A stretch of DNA of 42,944 nucleotides from assembly GCF_009857595.1 (NCBI RefSeq), contig NZ_WWCU01000046.1:1-42944 (forward strand). The letters are read 5' to 3'. The DNA comes from Pseudoduganella aquatica (GTDB lineage: Bacteria; Pseudomonadota; Gammaproteobacteria; Burkholderiales; Burkholderiaceae_D). Shown in pieces: positions 16,811 to 25,244 of the stretch (position 1 is its first letter; the number at the start of each line of letters is the position of its first letter). The notes below the pieces were generated by a model. It did no database searches and was not told the DNA's origin. It was given only the letters and a program-made list of their open reading frames with translations. The translations under genes were made by a program, and so were the position numbers.

Positions 16811-18025
16811 ATGCCTAGAAAACCCGCTGCCGCGCCTGCCGTGGCACCCAAGGTCGGCCTGGCCCTGGCCGGCGGCGGACCGCTGGCCGTCGTCTACGAG
16901 ATAGGCGCCCTGGCCGCGCTGGCCGAAGCCATTGAAGGCCTGGACCTGAACGACGCCGAAATCTACGTCGGCGTCAGCGCCGGCGCCATCATCAGCGCCG
17001 CCCTGGCCAACGGCTACACCCCGCACCAGATGTGCCGCCTGTTCGTCGAGAGCGATGTGGACGATCCGCACGCCCCGGCCGGCGCCATGCTGTTCAAACC
17101 CGAAACCCTGCTGCGTCCCGCCCTGCGCGAGTTCGGCCGCCGCGCGCGCATGCTGCCCGGCCTGCTGGCCGGCGGCGCGCTGCACTATGCGCGCCAGCGC
17201 GGCAGCCTGGCATCGTCCTTCGAGCGCCTGACCGAAGCGCTGCCGGCCGGCTTCCTGTCCGGTGACGCCATAGGCAATTTCCTGAAGGCCGCCTTCGCCG
17301 CCCAGGGCCGCAGCAACGACTTCCGCCAGTTGCCGCGCAAGCTGCGCATCGTCGCCACCGACCTCGATACCGGCAAAGCCGTTTGCTTTGGCGAGCCCGG
17401 CTGGGACGACACGCCGATCTCGGTCGCCGTGCAAGCCAGCTCCGCCGTGCCCGGCTTGTTCCCGCCGGTGGAAATCGGCGGCCACCATTTTGTCGACGGC
17501 GCGCTGCGCAAGACCATGCACGGCTCCATCGCGCTCGAGCACGGTGTGGACCTGCTGTTGTGCGTGAATCCCATCGTGCCCTACAACGCCCGCTTCAGGC
17601 AGGGCGCGCGCAAGCTCACCAACGGCGGGCTGATCGACGTGCTGTCGCAGACCGTGCGTTCCATCCTGCACTCGCGCCTGGAGACCGGGCTGGCCAGTTA
17701 CCAGGTCAGCCATCCGGACGTGGACATCCTGCTGTTCCAGCCCAGCGAGGACGATGCCGAGCTGTTCTTTACCAATATGTTCAGCTATAACAACCGCCGC
17801 CGCACCTGCGAGCAGGCCTACCAGAACACGCGGCTGATGCTGTGGCAGCAGCGCCACGAGCTGGGCCCCAAACTGGCGCGGCACGGCATGCGGCTGAAGC
17901 TGAACGTGCTGGAAGACAGCAGCCTGACCCTGGTGCGCCAGCGGCCGCGCCGCAAGGCGCTGGGACGGCTGGATGCGGCCCTGTCCGACCTGGAGCGCTA
18001 CCTGAAAGTAGCGCATGGGCGCTGA
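16811..18025 (+). CDS. Patatin-like phospholipase
   Basis: 404 residues. Serine-aspartate dyad hydrolase: oxyanion loop LAGGGPLAVVYEIG (about 19-32), nucleophile elbow VGVSAGAI with S56, and the DGA motif in FVDGALRK with D229. No signal peptide. It lies between a phasin and a PhaD-like regulator, so a role on PHA granule or membrane lipids is plausible, but the substrate is not shown by sequence. The C-terminal 90 residues are rich in Arg and aromatic residues and look helical. Confidence 0.92.
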   Translation: MPRKPAAAPAVAPKVGLALAGGGPLAVVYEIGALAALAEAIEGLDLNDAEIYVGVSAGAIISAALANGYTPHQMCRLFVESDVDDPHAPAGAMLFKPETLLRPALREFGRRARMLPGLLAGGALHYARQRGSLASSFERLTEALPAGFLSGDAIGNFLKAAFAAQGRSNDFRQLPRKLRIVATDLDTGKAVCFGEPGWDDTPISVAVQASSAVPGLFPPVEIGGHHFVDGALRKTMHGSIALEHGVDLLLCVNPIVPYNARFRQGARKLTNGGLIDVLSQTVRSILHSRLETGLASYQVSHPDVDILLFQPSEDDAELFFTNMFSYNNRRRTCEQAYQNTRLMLWQQRHELGPKLARHGMRLKLNVLEDSSLTLVRQRPRRKALGRLDAALSDLERYLKVAHGR

Positions 18026-18095
18026 CCGGTACGCCGTTTCTAAAAGCGCATCATCGGTGTTATCCTTGCGGGAACAAAAACAAAGATCATCCGCC

Positions 18096-18761
18096 ATGCT
18101 ACAGAAAGCACCTCGCCGTACCCGCGAACGAATTCTCGAATTATCCCTGCGCCTGTTTAATGAATTCGGCGAGCCCAATATCACGACGACGGTGATCGCC
18201 GAGGAGATGAATATCTCGCCCGGCAATCTGTACTACCACTTCCGCAACAAGGACGACATCGTCAATTCCATCTTCACGCAATTCGAAGGGGAGATAGAAC
18301 GCATACTGCAAGTGCCGGACGGCCGCCGCTCCAATATTGAAGACGTGTGGCTGTATCTGCATTTGATGTTTGAACTGATCTGGCGCTACCGCTTTTTCTA
18401 CCGCGACCTGAACGACCTGCTGTCGCGCAACCGCAAATTGGAGCTGCATTTCAAGCAGATCCTGGCGCACAAGATCAAGGTCGCCAAGCAGCTGTGCGAA
18501 GACCTGCGCAGCGAAGGCTCGCTGGAAGCGTCGGACGCGGTGATCGAGGCCATGTCCACCAATATGGTGGTGGTGGCGACGTATTGGCTGTCCTACGAAT
18601 ATGTGCGCAACCCGCGCAAGTACAGCGAGCAGCAATCGATGGCGGACGCGCTGGCGCGCGGCTGCTACCAGGTGCTGTCGCAAATCGGCCCCTACCTGCG
18701 CAATGAAACGCAGCTGCTGTTCCAGAAACTGTCGGAAGAATACCTAAAAAAGATAAGCTAA
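18096..18761 (+). CDS. TetR-family regulator, PhaD-like
   Basis: 221 residues from ATG 18096. An N-terminal TetR helix-turn-helix is seen (RTRERILELSLRLFNEFGEP then ITTTVIAEEMNISPGNLYYHF). The ligand domain has WLYLHLMFELIWRYRFFYRD, close to the matching part of Pseudomonas PhaD, which controls phasin and PHA genes. Together with the phasin 1.4 kb upstream this supports control of PHA metabolism, probably in answer to an acyl intermediate. An in-frame start at 18015 would overlap the patatin gene and adds residues before the HTH, so it is not chosen. Confidence 0.88.
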   Translation: MLQKAPRRTRERILELSLRLFNEFGEPNITTTVIAEEMNISPGNLYYHFRNKDDIVNSIFTQFEGEIERILQVPDGRRSNIEDVWLYLHLMFELIWRYRFFYRDLNDLLSRNRKLELHFKQILAHKIKVAKQLCEDLRSEGSLEASDAVIEAMSTNMVVVATYWLSYEYVRNPRKYSEQQSMADALARGCYQVLSQIGPYLRNETQLLFQKLSEEYLKKIS

Positions 18762-18771
18762 GGAGATAAGC

Positions 18772-19548
18772 ATGGCATGGAAGACCTTCCCGCATCCTGA
18801 AGACACTTACGTCTACACGGCAGCCAGCCTGAAAAAAGCCTGGCCGCGCCTGCACGCCAACGACGCCGAACCTTATCCGGCCAAGGCGGAACTGGTGCAG
18901 GCCTGGATCGCCTACCATGCCGGCGAGTTCGAGAAAGCCGCCGAGCTGGGCCTGGCGCTGGGCGCGGACGGCTACTCGGTAGCGCACCGCGCCACCTGCA
19001 TCTACGCCACCTATCTGGAACCGAGCGAAAAGAAAAAGCTCGCCATCTTCCAGGAAGTGGCCGAGCGCTGCGAACAGCAGCAGCAAGAGCAGCCCAAGAA
19101 CGCCGCCGCCTACTACTGGCACGCCTACTCGCTGGGCCGCTACGCGCAGGGCATCTCGGTGGTCAAGGCGCTGGCGCAGGGCATAGGCGCCAAGGTCAAG
19201 AACAGCCTGGACATGGCCATCAAGCTGGCGCCCAAGCACGCCGACGCGCACATTGCGCTGGGCAGCTACCACGCCGAGATCGTCGACAAGGTGGGCGCCA
19301 TGATAGGCGGGCTGACCTACGGCGCGAAAAAGGAAGAAGGCTACAAGCTGTTCAAGAAGGCGCTGGAGCTCAATCCCGACAGTGCTATAGCGCGCATCGA
19401 ATACGCCAATGCGCTGGCCATGCTGGACGGCAAGAAGAAAATGGACGAAGCTGTCGCCTTGTACGAAGAGGCAGCCGCATTCGAGGCGCGCGACGCGAAC
19501 GAGCGGCTGGACGTGGAACTGGCGAAGGCCGAGATCGAGGAAGAATAA
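18772..19548 (+). CDS. TPR-like repeat protein
   Basis: 258 residues, preceded by AAGGAGA seven bases before the ATG. No signal peptide. Helical repeats of TPR type are seen: residues about 40-60 (ELVQAWIAYHAGEFEKAAEL), 150-170 (DMAIKLAPKHADAHIALGSY), 185-210 (GYKLFKKALELNPDSAIAR) and 215-240 (MDEAVALYEEAAAFEARD). Such proteins serve as scaffolds; no enzyme motif is visible. It follows the TetR gene by 10 bases and its stop abuts the LOG gene GTG, so the three are one transcription unit. Confidence 0.85.
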   Translation: MAWKTFPHPEDTYVYTAASLKKAWPRLHANDAEPYPAKAELVQAWIAYHAGEFEKAAELGLALGADGYSVAHRATCIYATYLEPSEKKKLAIFQEVAERCEQQQQEQPKNAAAYYWHAYSLGRYAQGISVVKALAQGIGAKVKNSLDMAIKLAPKHADAHIALGSYHAEIVDKVGAMIGGLTYGAKKEEGYKLFKKALELNPDSAIARIEYANALAMLDGKKKMDEAVALYEEAAAFEARDANERLDVELAKAEIEEE

Positions 19549-20082
19549 GTGAAATCGTTGTGTGTGTACTGCGGCGCCAATAGCGGCGCCACGCCGCGCT
19601 ATGCGGAAGCGGCCAGGGCGCTGGCGCGCGGCATGGTGGAGCGCAACCTGTCGCTGGTGTACGGCGGCGGCAATGTCGGCCTGATGGGCGTGATCGCGGA
19701 CGAAGTGCTGCGCCTGGGCGGCGAAGTGACGGGCGTGATTCCCACCGCCCTGGTCGAGCGCGAAGTGGGGCACACCGGGCTGACGCGCCAGTTCATCGTC
19801 AAGGACATGCACGAGCGTAAAGCCATGATGGCGCAGCTGTCGGACGGCTTTATCGCCATGCCCGGCGGCATGGGCACGATGGAAGAACTGTTCGAGATGC
19901 TGACCTGGTCGCAGCTCGGCATCCACAGCAAGCGGGTAGGGTTGCTGAATGTGGATGGCTTCTACGACAGCCTGGTAGGCTTCATCGGCCACGCCACCGG
20001 GCAAGGCTTCATCCGTCCCCAGCACGCCGAGCTGATGATGGTCGAATCGGTGCCCGGCACGCTGCTGCAGCGTTTCCTTTAA
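19549..20082 (+). CDS. LOG-family nucleoside 5'-monophosphate phosphoribohydrolase (TIGR00730 type)
   Basis: 177 residues from GTG 19549, directly after the TPR stop, with AGGAAG just upstream. Rossmann-like fold with CVYCGANSG at the N-terminus, VYGGGNVGLMG and the active-site motif PGGMGTMEELFEMLTW. Family members cleave the N-glycosidic bond of cytokinin riboside monophosphate or of AMP-like nucleotides. In bacteria without plant association the physiological role is often unclear. Length and motifs are complete. Confidence 0.93.
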   Translation: MKSLCVYCGANSGATPRYAEAARALARGMVERNLSLVYGGGNVGLMGVIADEVLRLGGEVTGVIPTALVEREVGHTGLTRQFIVKDMHERKAMMAQLSDGFIAMPGGMGTMEELFEMLTWSQLGIHSKRVGLLNVDGFYDSLVGFIGHATGQGFIRPQHAELMMVESVPGTLLQRFL

Positions 20083-20109
20083 CCCTGACCCCTTTTTGCA
20101 TTTCAGCAG

Positions 20110-20616
20110 CTACCAGAGCTTGCTGCCGCTGATGTCGAGCTGCGTCAGGTAGAGGCGCAGGTCGAACTCGTATTGGTGGTAGTTCGGTTCCATATAGGTG
20201 CACAGCTTGTAGAAGGCTTTGTCGTGCTGCTTTTCCTTCACGTGCGCCAGCTCGTGCACGGCGATCATGCGCAGGAATTCCAGCGGCACTTCCTTGAACA
20301 TGGTGGCCACGCGGATTTCGTGCTTGGCTTTCAGCTTGCCGCCCTGCACCCGCGAGATGGACGTGTGCAGCCCCAGCGCGTGGTTGATCACGTGGATCTT
20401 GCTGTCGAACGCCACCTTGTCGATCGGCGAGGCGTTGCGCAGGTGCTCGGTCTTTAAATCCTGCACGTACTGGTACAGCGCCTTGTCGGTGCGGATGTCG
20501 TGCGCGCTCGGGTAGCGTTTTTTCAGCACTTCGCCCAGCCTGTCCTGCGCAATGAGTTGCTGGACTTGCTGCTGCATTTGCTCGGAATAGGCGCTGAGGT
20601 ACTTCAGGGGCTGCAT
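20110..20616 (-). CDS. YgjP-like M48-type metallopeptidase domain protein
   Basis: 168 residues. Zinc site HELAHVKEKQHDKAF carries HExxH followed by a third His six residues on, typical of the YgjP/DUF45 group. No signal peptide, so cytoplasmic. The ATG at 20616 gives MQPLKYLSAYSEQ; a longer in-frame form from 20694 is possible but would run through the ModE operator, and neither start has a good Shine-Dalgarno. Convergent with the LOG gene and divergent from modA. Substrate unknown. Confidence 0.82.
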   Translation of the reverse strand: MQPLKYLSAYSEQMQQQVQQLIAQDRLGEVLKKRYPSAHDIRTDKALYQYVQDLKTEHLRNASPIDKVAFDSKIHVINHALGLHTSISRVQGGKLKAKHEIRVATMFKEVPLEFLRMIAVHELAHVKEKQHDKAFYKLCTYMEPNYHQYEFDLRLYLTQLDISGSKLW

Positions 20617-20660
20617 ATACGGACTGCCGGATAGGTGGGGAGGCGAGAATGTATCATATT

Positions 20661-20686
20661 CCGCTATATAATCAGGTATATTGCGG
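20661..20686 (+). promoter_or_regulatory. ModE operator overlapping the modA -10 element
   Basis: Inverted repeat with half-sites CCGCTATATA (20661-20670) and TATATTGCGG (20677-20686) separated by six bases; 9 of 10 positions pair. This is the known CG(n)TATATA-type ModE box. A perfect TATAAT at 20667-20672 lies inside it, 38 bases before the modA ATG, so bound ModE-molybdate would block RNA polymerase. It also lies 45 bases upstream of the divergent metallopeptidase start. Confidence 0.88.
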
Positions 20687-20710
20687 TTTTCCATCCAGAA
20701 GGAGTACTTG

Positions 20711-21457
20711 ATGCTGAAGAAGATTTGTCTCGCCGCCGCGCTCGCGTCGGCCATGGGCGGCGCCTTCGCTGCGGATATCACCGTGTCCGCCGCCGCCAGC
20801 CTGACCAACGCCTTCAAGGAGCTGGCGCAGGCTTATGAAGCCGCGCATCCGGGCGACAAGGTGCTGCTGAACTTCGCCGCCTCGGACGCTCTCGTCGCCC
20901 AGATCGCCAAGGGCGCGCCGGTGGACGTGTTCGCCTCCGCCGACCAGGATGCGATGGACAAGGCCACGCAGCAGCAGTTGCTGGCCGCCGGCAGCCGCAA
21001 GAACTTCGTCAGCAATACGCTGGTGCTGGTGGTCCCGTCCGCCAGCACCTTGCCGCTGAAAACCCTGGCCGACCTGCGCCTGCCCGCCGTGGCCCGCATC
21101 ACCATGGGCAACCCGGCCGGCGTCCCGGTGGGCCGCTACAGCAAGGAAGCGCTGGAGGCGGCCGGCCTGTGGGCCGCGGTCGAGCCCAAGCTGGTGTTTG
21201 GCACTTCGGTGCGCCAGAGCCTGGACTATGTGGCGCGCGGCGAAGTGGACGCCGGTTTCGTCTATGCCACCGATGCGCTGGTGATGAAGGACAAGGTGAA
21301 GGTCGCGCTGCCGGTGCCGACCACCACGCCGGTGCTGTACCCCATCGCCGCCATCCGCACCGCGCCTAACGCGGCCGGCGCAAGCGCCTTCCTGGCGTTC
21401 GCGCAGGCGCCGGCCGGGCAGGCCATCCTGGCGAAATACGGCTTCGGGCGTCCGTAA
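20711..21457 (+). CDS. modA: Molybdate ABC transporter, periplasmic binding protein ModA
   Basis: 248 residues from ATG 20711 with AAGGAG at 20699-20704. A signal peptide of about 21 residues ends AFA/AD. The mature protein starts ITVSAAASLTNAFKEL, the ModA oxyanion-binding motif, and continues FAASDALVAQI, DVFASAD and MGNPAGVPVGRYSKEAL, all standard for molybdate/tungstate binding. First gene of modABC-modE, under the ModE box. Confidence 0.97.
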   Translation: MLKKICLAAALASAMGGAFAADITVSAAASLTNAFKELAQAYEAAHPGDKVLLNFAASDALVAQIAKGAPVDVFASADQDAMDKATQQQLLAAGSRKNFVSNTLVLVVPSASTLPLKTLADLRLPAVARITMGNPAGVPVGRYSKEALEAAGLWAAVEPKLVFGTSVRQSLDYVARGEVDAGFVYATDALVMKDKVKVALPVPTTTPVLYPIAAIRTAPNAAGASAFLAFAQAPAGQAILAKYGFGRP

Positions 21458-21460
21458 TAG

Positions 21461-22126
21461 ATGCAGTCCGCATGGATCGCCCTTGCCCTGTCGCTGAAGG
21501 TGGCGCTGTGGGCCACGCTGCTGGACGTGGTGTGCGGCGTGGCCTTCGGCTACCTGCTGGCGCGCTGCCGTTTCCCCGGCCGCGACATGCTGGACGCGCT
21601 CCTGACCCTGCCCATGGTGATGCCGCCCACGGTGCTGGGCTACTACCTGCTGGTGCTGATAGGCCGCAACGGCCCGATAGGCCACTGGCTGCAGCAGCAC
21701 TTCGGCATCAACCTGATTTTCACCTGGCAGGCGGCGGTGATCGCCGCCGCCGTGGTGGCGTTTCCGCTGGTGCTGAAGGCGGCGCGCTCCGCTTTTGAAA
21801 CGGTGGACACGCAGCTGGAGGACGCCGCGCGCGTGCTGGGCGTCTCGGCCATCGGCGTGTTCCTGCGCGTGACCTTGCCGCTGGCCTGGCGCGGCGTGCT
21901 GGCCGGCACCTTGCTGGCGTTTGCGCGCTCCATGGGCGAGTTCGGCGCCACGCTGATGGTGGCCGGCAGCATCCCCGGCAAGACGCAGACGCTGTCCATC
22001 GCGGTCTACGAGGCGGTGCAGGCGGGGCAGGACGACACGGCCAACCTGCTGGTCATTATCACCTCCGTCACCTGCGTCGCCGTGCTGGTGCTGGCCAACA
22101 AGCTCACGCCCAAGCGGGAAGCCTGA
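21461..22126 (+). CDS. modB: Molybdate ABC transporter, permease ModB
   Basis: 221 residues, about five membrane helices. The permease EAA-loop motif is seen as RSMGEFGATLMVAGS and the early helix pair as TLPMVMPPTVLGYYLL. Starts three bases after the modA stop and ends one base before modC, so it is tightly coupled. Length matches E. coli ModB (229). Confidence 0.97.
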   Translation: MQSAWIALALSLKVALWATLLDVVCGVAFGYLLARCRFPGRDMLDALLTLPMVMPPTVLGYYLLVLIGRNGPIGHWLQQHFGINLIFTWQAAVIAAAVVAFPLVLKAARSAFETVDTQLEDAARVLGVSAIGVFLRVTLPLAWRGVLAGTLLAFARSMGEFGATLMVAGSIPGKTQTLSIAVYEAVQAGQDDTANLLVIITSVTCVAVLVLANKLTPKREA

Positions 22127-22127
22127 T

Positions 22128-22820
22128 ATGCAGATCCAGATCGACATCGCCAAGACCCTGCGCGCCGGCACGCGCGAATTCACGCTCAAGGCGCGCCTGC
22201 GCTCGGACAGCCGCCGCATCGTCATCTATGGCGCGTCGGGAGCGGGCAAGAGCATGCTGCTGAAAGCCGTGGCTGGCCTGATTACGCCGGACGCGGGCAG
22301 CATAGAACTGGGCGGACGCCGCCTGTTCGACAGTGCGGTGCGCGTCAACCTGCCGGTGCAGCGTCGCCGCGTCGGCTATCTGTTCCAGGACTATGCGCTG
22401 TTCCCGCATCTGAACGTGCGGCAGAATATCGTATTCGGGCTGAAGCAGGGCTGGTTCAATCCCTCGCCGCGCGCGCACGGCGAACAGCTGGAATACTGGC
22501 TGGAGGCTTTCCAGCTGCAGGCGGTGGCGCACCAGTTTCCGTCGCAGCTGTCGGGCGGGCAGCGGCAGCGCGTGGCGCTGGCGCGCGCGCTGATCGCCGA
22601 CCCGGCCGCACTGCTGCTGGACGAACCCTTTGCCGCGCTGGACCCGGTGCTGCGCGTGCGCATGCGCGCGGAGCTGGACGCCTTGCTGGCGCGCCTGGGC
22701 ATCCCCATGCTGATGATTACCCATGATCCGGAGGATGCGCGCATCTTCGGCGACCATGTGCTGACGATGGCCGACGGCGCCATTGTCGAAGAAAATAGGG
22801 AGGGAGGCCGCCATGGCTGA
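22128..22820 (+). CDS. modC: Molybdate ABC transporter, ATPase ModC (short form without TOBE/Mop domain)
   Basis: 230 residues. Walker A GASGAGKS, Q-loop FQDYALF, signature LSGGQRQRVALARAL, Walker B LLLDEPFAALD and switch His in MITHDPEDA are complete. E. coli ModC has 352 residues because of a C-terminal molybdate-binding Mop/TOBE domain that is missing here. The gene ends naturally in an 8-base overlap with modE, so this is a short form, not a broken gene. The two Mop domains of ModE next door may be the only molybdate sensor of the system. Confidence 0.95.
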   Translation: MQIQIDIAKTLRAGTREFTLKARLRSDSRRIVIYGASGAGKSMLLKAVAGLITPDAGSIELGGRRLFDSAVRVNLPVQRRRVGYLFQDYALFPHLNVRQNIVFGLKQGWFNPSPRAHGEQLEYWLEAFQLQAVAHQFPSQLSGGQRQRVALARALIADPAALLLDEPFAALDPVLRVRMRAELDALLARLGIPMLMITHDPEDARIFGDHVLTMADGAIVEENREGGRHG

Positions 22821-23637
22821 CAAAGATCAAGAACAAGGGCAGGAACTGGCTCTGCAAGGCAAAGTCTGGATGACGGTGGGCGGCCAGCAGCTGGGCGGTA
22901 CGGACCGCGTGGCGCTGCTGGCCAGCATTGCCGAGCACGGTTCAATCACGCAGGCTGCCAAGGCCGTCAAGATGAGCTACAAGGGCGCGTGGGACGCCAT
23001 CGAGGCGATGAACAATCTGGCCGGCGAACCGCTGGTGGAACGCCTGGCGGGCGGCAAGGGCGGCGGCGGCACGCGCCTGACCCGGCGCGGTGCGCAGCTG
23101 GTGGAGAATTTCCGCAAGATAGACCGCGAGCACCGCCTGTTCGTCGAGCACCTGAGCAGCCAGTCGCATGCGCTGGCCGATGATTTCCTTTTGATCCAGA
23201 CCATGAAAATGAAGACCAGCGCGCGCAACCATTTTGCCGGCACCGTGGCCGCCATCAAGGCCGGTGCGGTGAATGATGAAGTGAGCATAGACATAGTGGG
23301 CGGGCAGCGCATCGTCGCCATCATCACGCGCGAGAGTACGGAAGCGCTGCGGCTGGCGGTGGGCTCGGCCGCGTTCGCGCTGGTGAAGGCGACCTCGGTG
23401 ATCGTGGCGGTGCACGCCGACGGGACGCGGCTGTCGGCGCGCAACCAGCTGAAAGGCGTGGTGTCGCGCCTGGTGCCGGGCGCCGTGAATGCGGACGTGA
23501 GCATCGCCTTGCCGGGCGGCGGCACCATAGGCGCCACCGTGACGCTGGAAAGCTGCGCGGCCCTGGCACTGAAGGAGGGCATGGAAGTGACCGCCTTGTT
23601 CAAGGCCTCCAGCGTCATCGTCGGCGCACCGGGCTAG
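22813..23637 (+). CDS. modE: Molybdate-responsive regulator ModE
   Basis: 274 residues from ATG 22813, with GGGAGG just upstream inside the modC end. Residues about 20-110 are the LysR-like winged HTH (GSITQAAKAVKMSYKGAWDA, LTRRGAQLVENF). Two Mop domains follow: about 135-200 (TSARNHFAGTVAAIKAGAVN) and 206-272 (SARNQLKGVVSRLVPGAVNA). With molybdate bound, ModE represses mod genes. Its operator is visible in front of modA, so the operon is probably autoregulated. In E. coli modE is divergent from modABC; here it is the last gene. Confidence 0.96.
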   Translation: MADKDQEQGQELALQGKVWMTVGGQQLGGTDRVALLASIAEHGSITQAAKAVKMSYKGAWDAIEAMNNLAGEPLVERLAGGKGGGGTRLTRRGAQLVENFRKIDREHRLFVEHLSSQSHALADDFLLIQTMKMKTSARNHFAGTVAAIKAGAVNDEVSIDIVGGQRIVAIITRESTEALRLAVGSAAFALVKATSVIVAVHADGTRLSARNQLKGVVSRLVPGAVNADVSIALPGGGTIGATVTLESCAALALKEGMEVTALFKASSVIVGAPG

Positions 23638-23658
23638 CAGCCGGGCCGGCCGGCGCCC

Positions 23659-23979
23659 TCATTTTTCTTCTGGTTTGTCGGCGCCCTGGCGGTTGCCGGC
23701 AGCGCGGCTGGCTGATTGGCGGCTGGCGGACTGGCGGCTCTCACCGCCCTTGCGGCCGATTTCCGCCATGTGCTCGCGGTCGCGGCTGACTGCTTCGCCG
23801 CCTTTCTGGCCGGCGCGGCGCGCTTCTTCGGAATCGAACTCGTGCGCCGTGCCTTTCTGGTGCGCGGCCTGGCCGCCCTTGCTCGCGATGCTGCGCTGCT
23901 GCGCTTCATCCATTGCCGCAAAGCCCCGTTTTGCCGTGCCCTTGGTGGTGCTGCTTTTGCCTTGTTCGCTTGTAGCCAT
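23659..23979 (-). CDS. KGG-repeat stress-induced protein (YciG-like)
   Basis: 106 residues, highly hydrophilic, preceded by AAGGAG. Three KGG motifs are seen: SKGGQAAH, QKGGEAVS and RKGGES, each in a helix-forming repeat (PF10685). N-terminus carries GFAAMDEAQQRSIASKGG, typical of the family. Members are induced in general stress or stationary phase; the molecular function is not known. The C-terminal 25 residues are Ser/Arg/Ala repeats. Convergent with modE (21-bp gap). Confidence 0.9.
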   Translation of the reverse strand: MATSEQGKSSTTKGTAKRGFAAMDEAQQRSIASKGGQAAHQKGTAHEFDSEEARRAGQKGGEAVSRDREHMAEIGRKGGESRQSASRQSASRAAGNRQGADKPEEK

Positions 23980-24079
23980 GACCTTCTCCTTGATCTTAGT
24001 GAGTGTTGGACGGGCAGCCTAGCTGGCTGCTCCGTCAATTAGAGAAGTGTCGCGGCGCTTAGTTCCGCGAGTTTGAGGT

Positions 24080-25096
24080 TCAGGCGACTTTAAGCACAAG
24101 TTTGCCGAAGTTTTTGCCTTCGAACAGCATGGTCAATGCTTGCGGGAAGTTTTCCAGGCCTTGCACCACGTCTTCCTTGCTCTTGATCTTGCCTTCCTTC
24201 AGCCAGCCCGCCAGCGCGGCCACGCCCAGGTGGTAGCGGTCGGCGTAGTCGAACACCACCATGCCTTCCATGCGGGCGCGGTTGACCAGCAGCGACAGGT
24301 AGTTGGCGGGGCCTTTTACCGGCGTGGTGTTGTTGTATTGCGAGATGGCGCCGCAGATCACGATGCGCGCCTTCATGTTGATGCGCGTGAGCACCGCGTC
24401 CAGGATGTCGCCGCCCACGTTGTCGAAATACACGTCCACGCCTTGCGGGCAGTGTTCTTTCAGGCCGTCGCGCACCGAGCCGGTCTTGTAGTCGATGCAG
24501 GCGTCGAAGCCCAGTTCCTTGACCACGAAGTCGCATTTCTCTTTGCCGCCGGCAATGCCCACCACGCGGCAGCCCAGCTGCTTGGCCACCTGGCCCACGG
24601 TCTGGCCCACGGCGCCGGCCGCGCCGGACACCACCACCGTTTCGCCGGCTTTCGGCTGGCCCACTTCCAGCAGGCCGAAGTAGGCCGTCATGCCGGGCAT
24701 GCCCAGGGTGTTCATCCAGGTGGTCAGCGGCGCGAGCTTGCTGTCGATCTTGAAGAAGGACGCGGTCTTGTCGGTGGCCGCGCCTTGCCAGTAGGCCTGC
24801 ACGCCGATGCCGCCGGAGACCACATCGCCCACCGCGAATTTGGGGGACTTGGAGGCCACCACTTCGCCCACGCCGCCGGCGCGCATCACTTCGCCGATGG
24901 CCACCGGGCGGATGTAGGATTTGGCGTCGTTCATCCAGCCGCGCATGGCCGGGTCCAGCGACAGGTACAGCGTCTTGACGGTGATCTCGCCGTCGGCCAG
25001 CTCGCGCAGCGCTTCGGCCGCTTGCTGGAAGTCGGTGTCTTTCGCCATGCCCACGGGGCGGCTGGCCAGGCGGAATTGCAGGTTCTCCAAGGTCAT
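24080..25096 (-). CDS. NADPH-dependent medium-chain reductase, CurA-like
   Basis: 338 residues. Zinc-independent MDR-superfamily double-bond reductase: YLSLDPAMRGWMND near the N-terminus, cofactor motif SGAAGAVGQTVGQVAKQLG, then DVYFDNVGGDILDAVL and GAISQYNN. These match the prostaglandin reductase / curcumin reductase (CurA) group that reduces alpha,beta-unsaturated ketones. ATG 25096 has GGAG upstream. Likely a detoxifying or general enone reductase; natural substrate unknown. A TATAGT at 25139-25144 could be its -10. Confidence 0.94.
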   Translation of the reverse strand: MTLENLQFRLASRPVGMAKDTDFQQAAEALRELADGEITVKTLYLSLDPAMRGWMNDAKSYIRPVAIGEVMRAGGVGEVVASKSPKFAVGDVVSGGIGVQAYWQGAATDKTASFFKIDSKLAPLTTWMNTLGMPGMTAYFGLLEVGQPKAGETVVVSGAAGAVGQTVGQVAKQLGCRVVGIAGGKEKCDFVVKELGFDACIDYKTGSVRDGLKEHCPQGVDVYFDNVGGDILDAVLTRINMKARIVICGAISQYNNTTPVKGPANYLSLLVNRARMEGMVVFDYADRYHLGVAALAGWLKEGKIKSKEDVVQGLENFPQALTMLFEGKNFGKLVLKVA

Positions 25097-25138
25097 TTGT
25101 ATGTCTCCAGATAGGTGAGGTTCTTAACTGCTTTGCTA

Positions 25139-25144
25139 ACTATA
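25139..25144 (-). promoter_or_regulatory. Possible -10 element for the CurA-like reductase
   Basis: TATAGT on the minus strand in the 148-bp divergent gap to purU. A start near 25132 would leave a 36-nt leader with GGAG. No strong -35 is visible. Confidence 0.35.
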
Positions 25145-25244
25145 GCGCAGAATTGAACGACCGTGCTATTTTTAAAATTCAGGGCGCGGCCGCGCAAGCG
25201 TGCGACAATAGCGGGTTGATATTCGTCTAACCTTACAAATTGAC

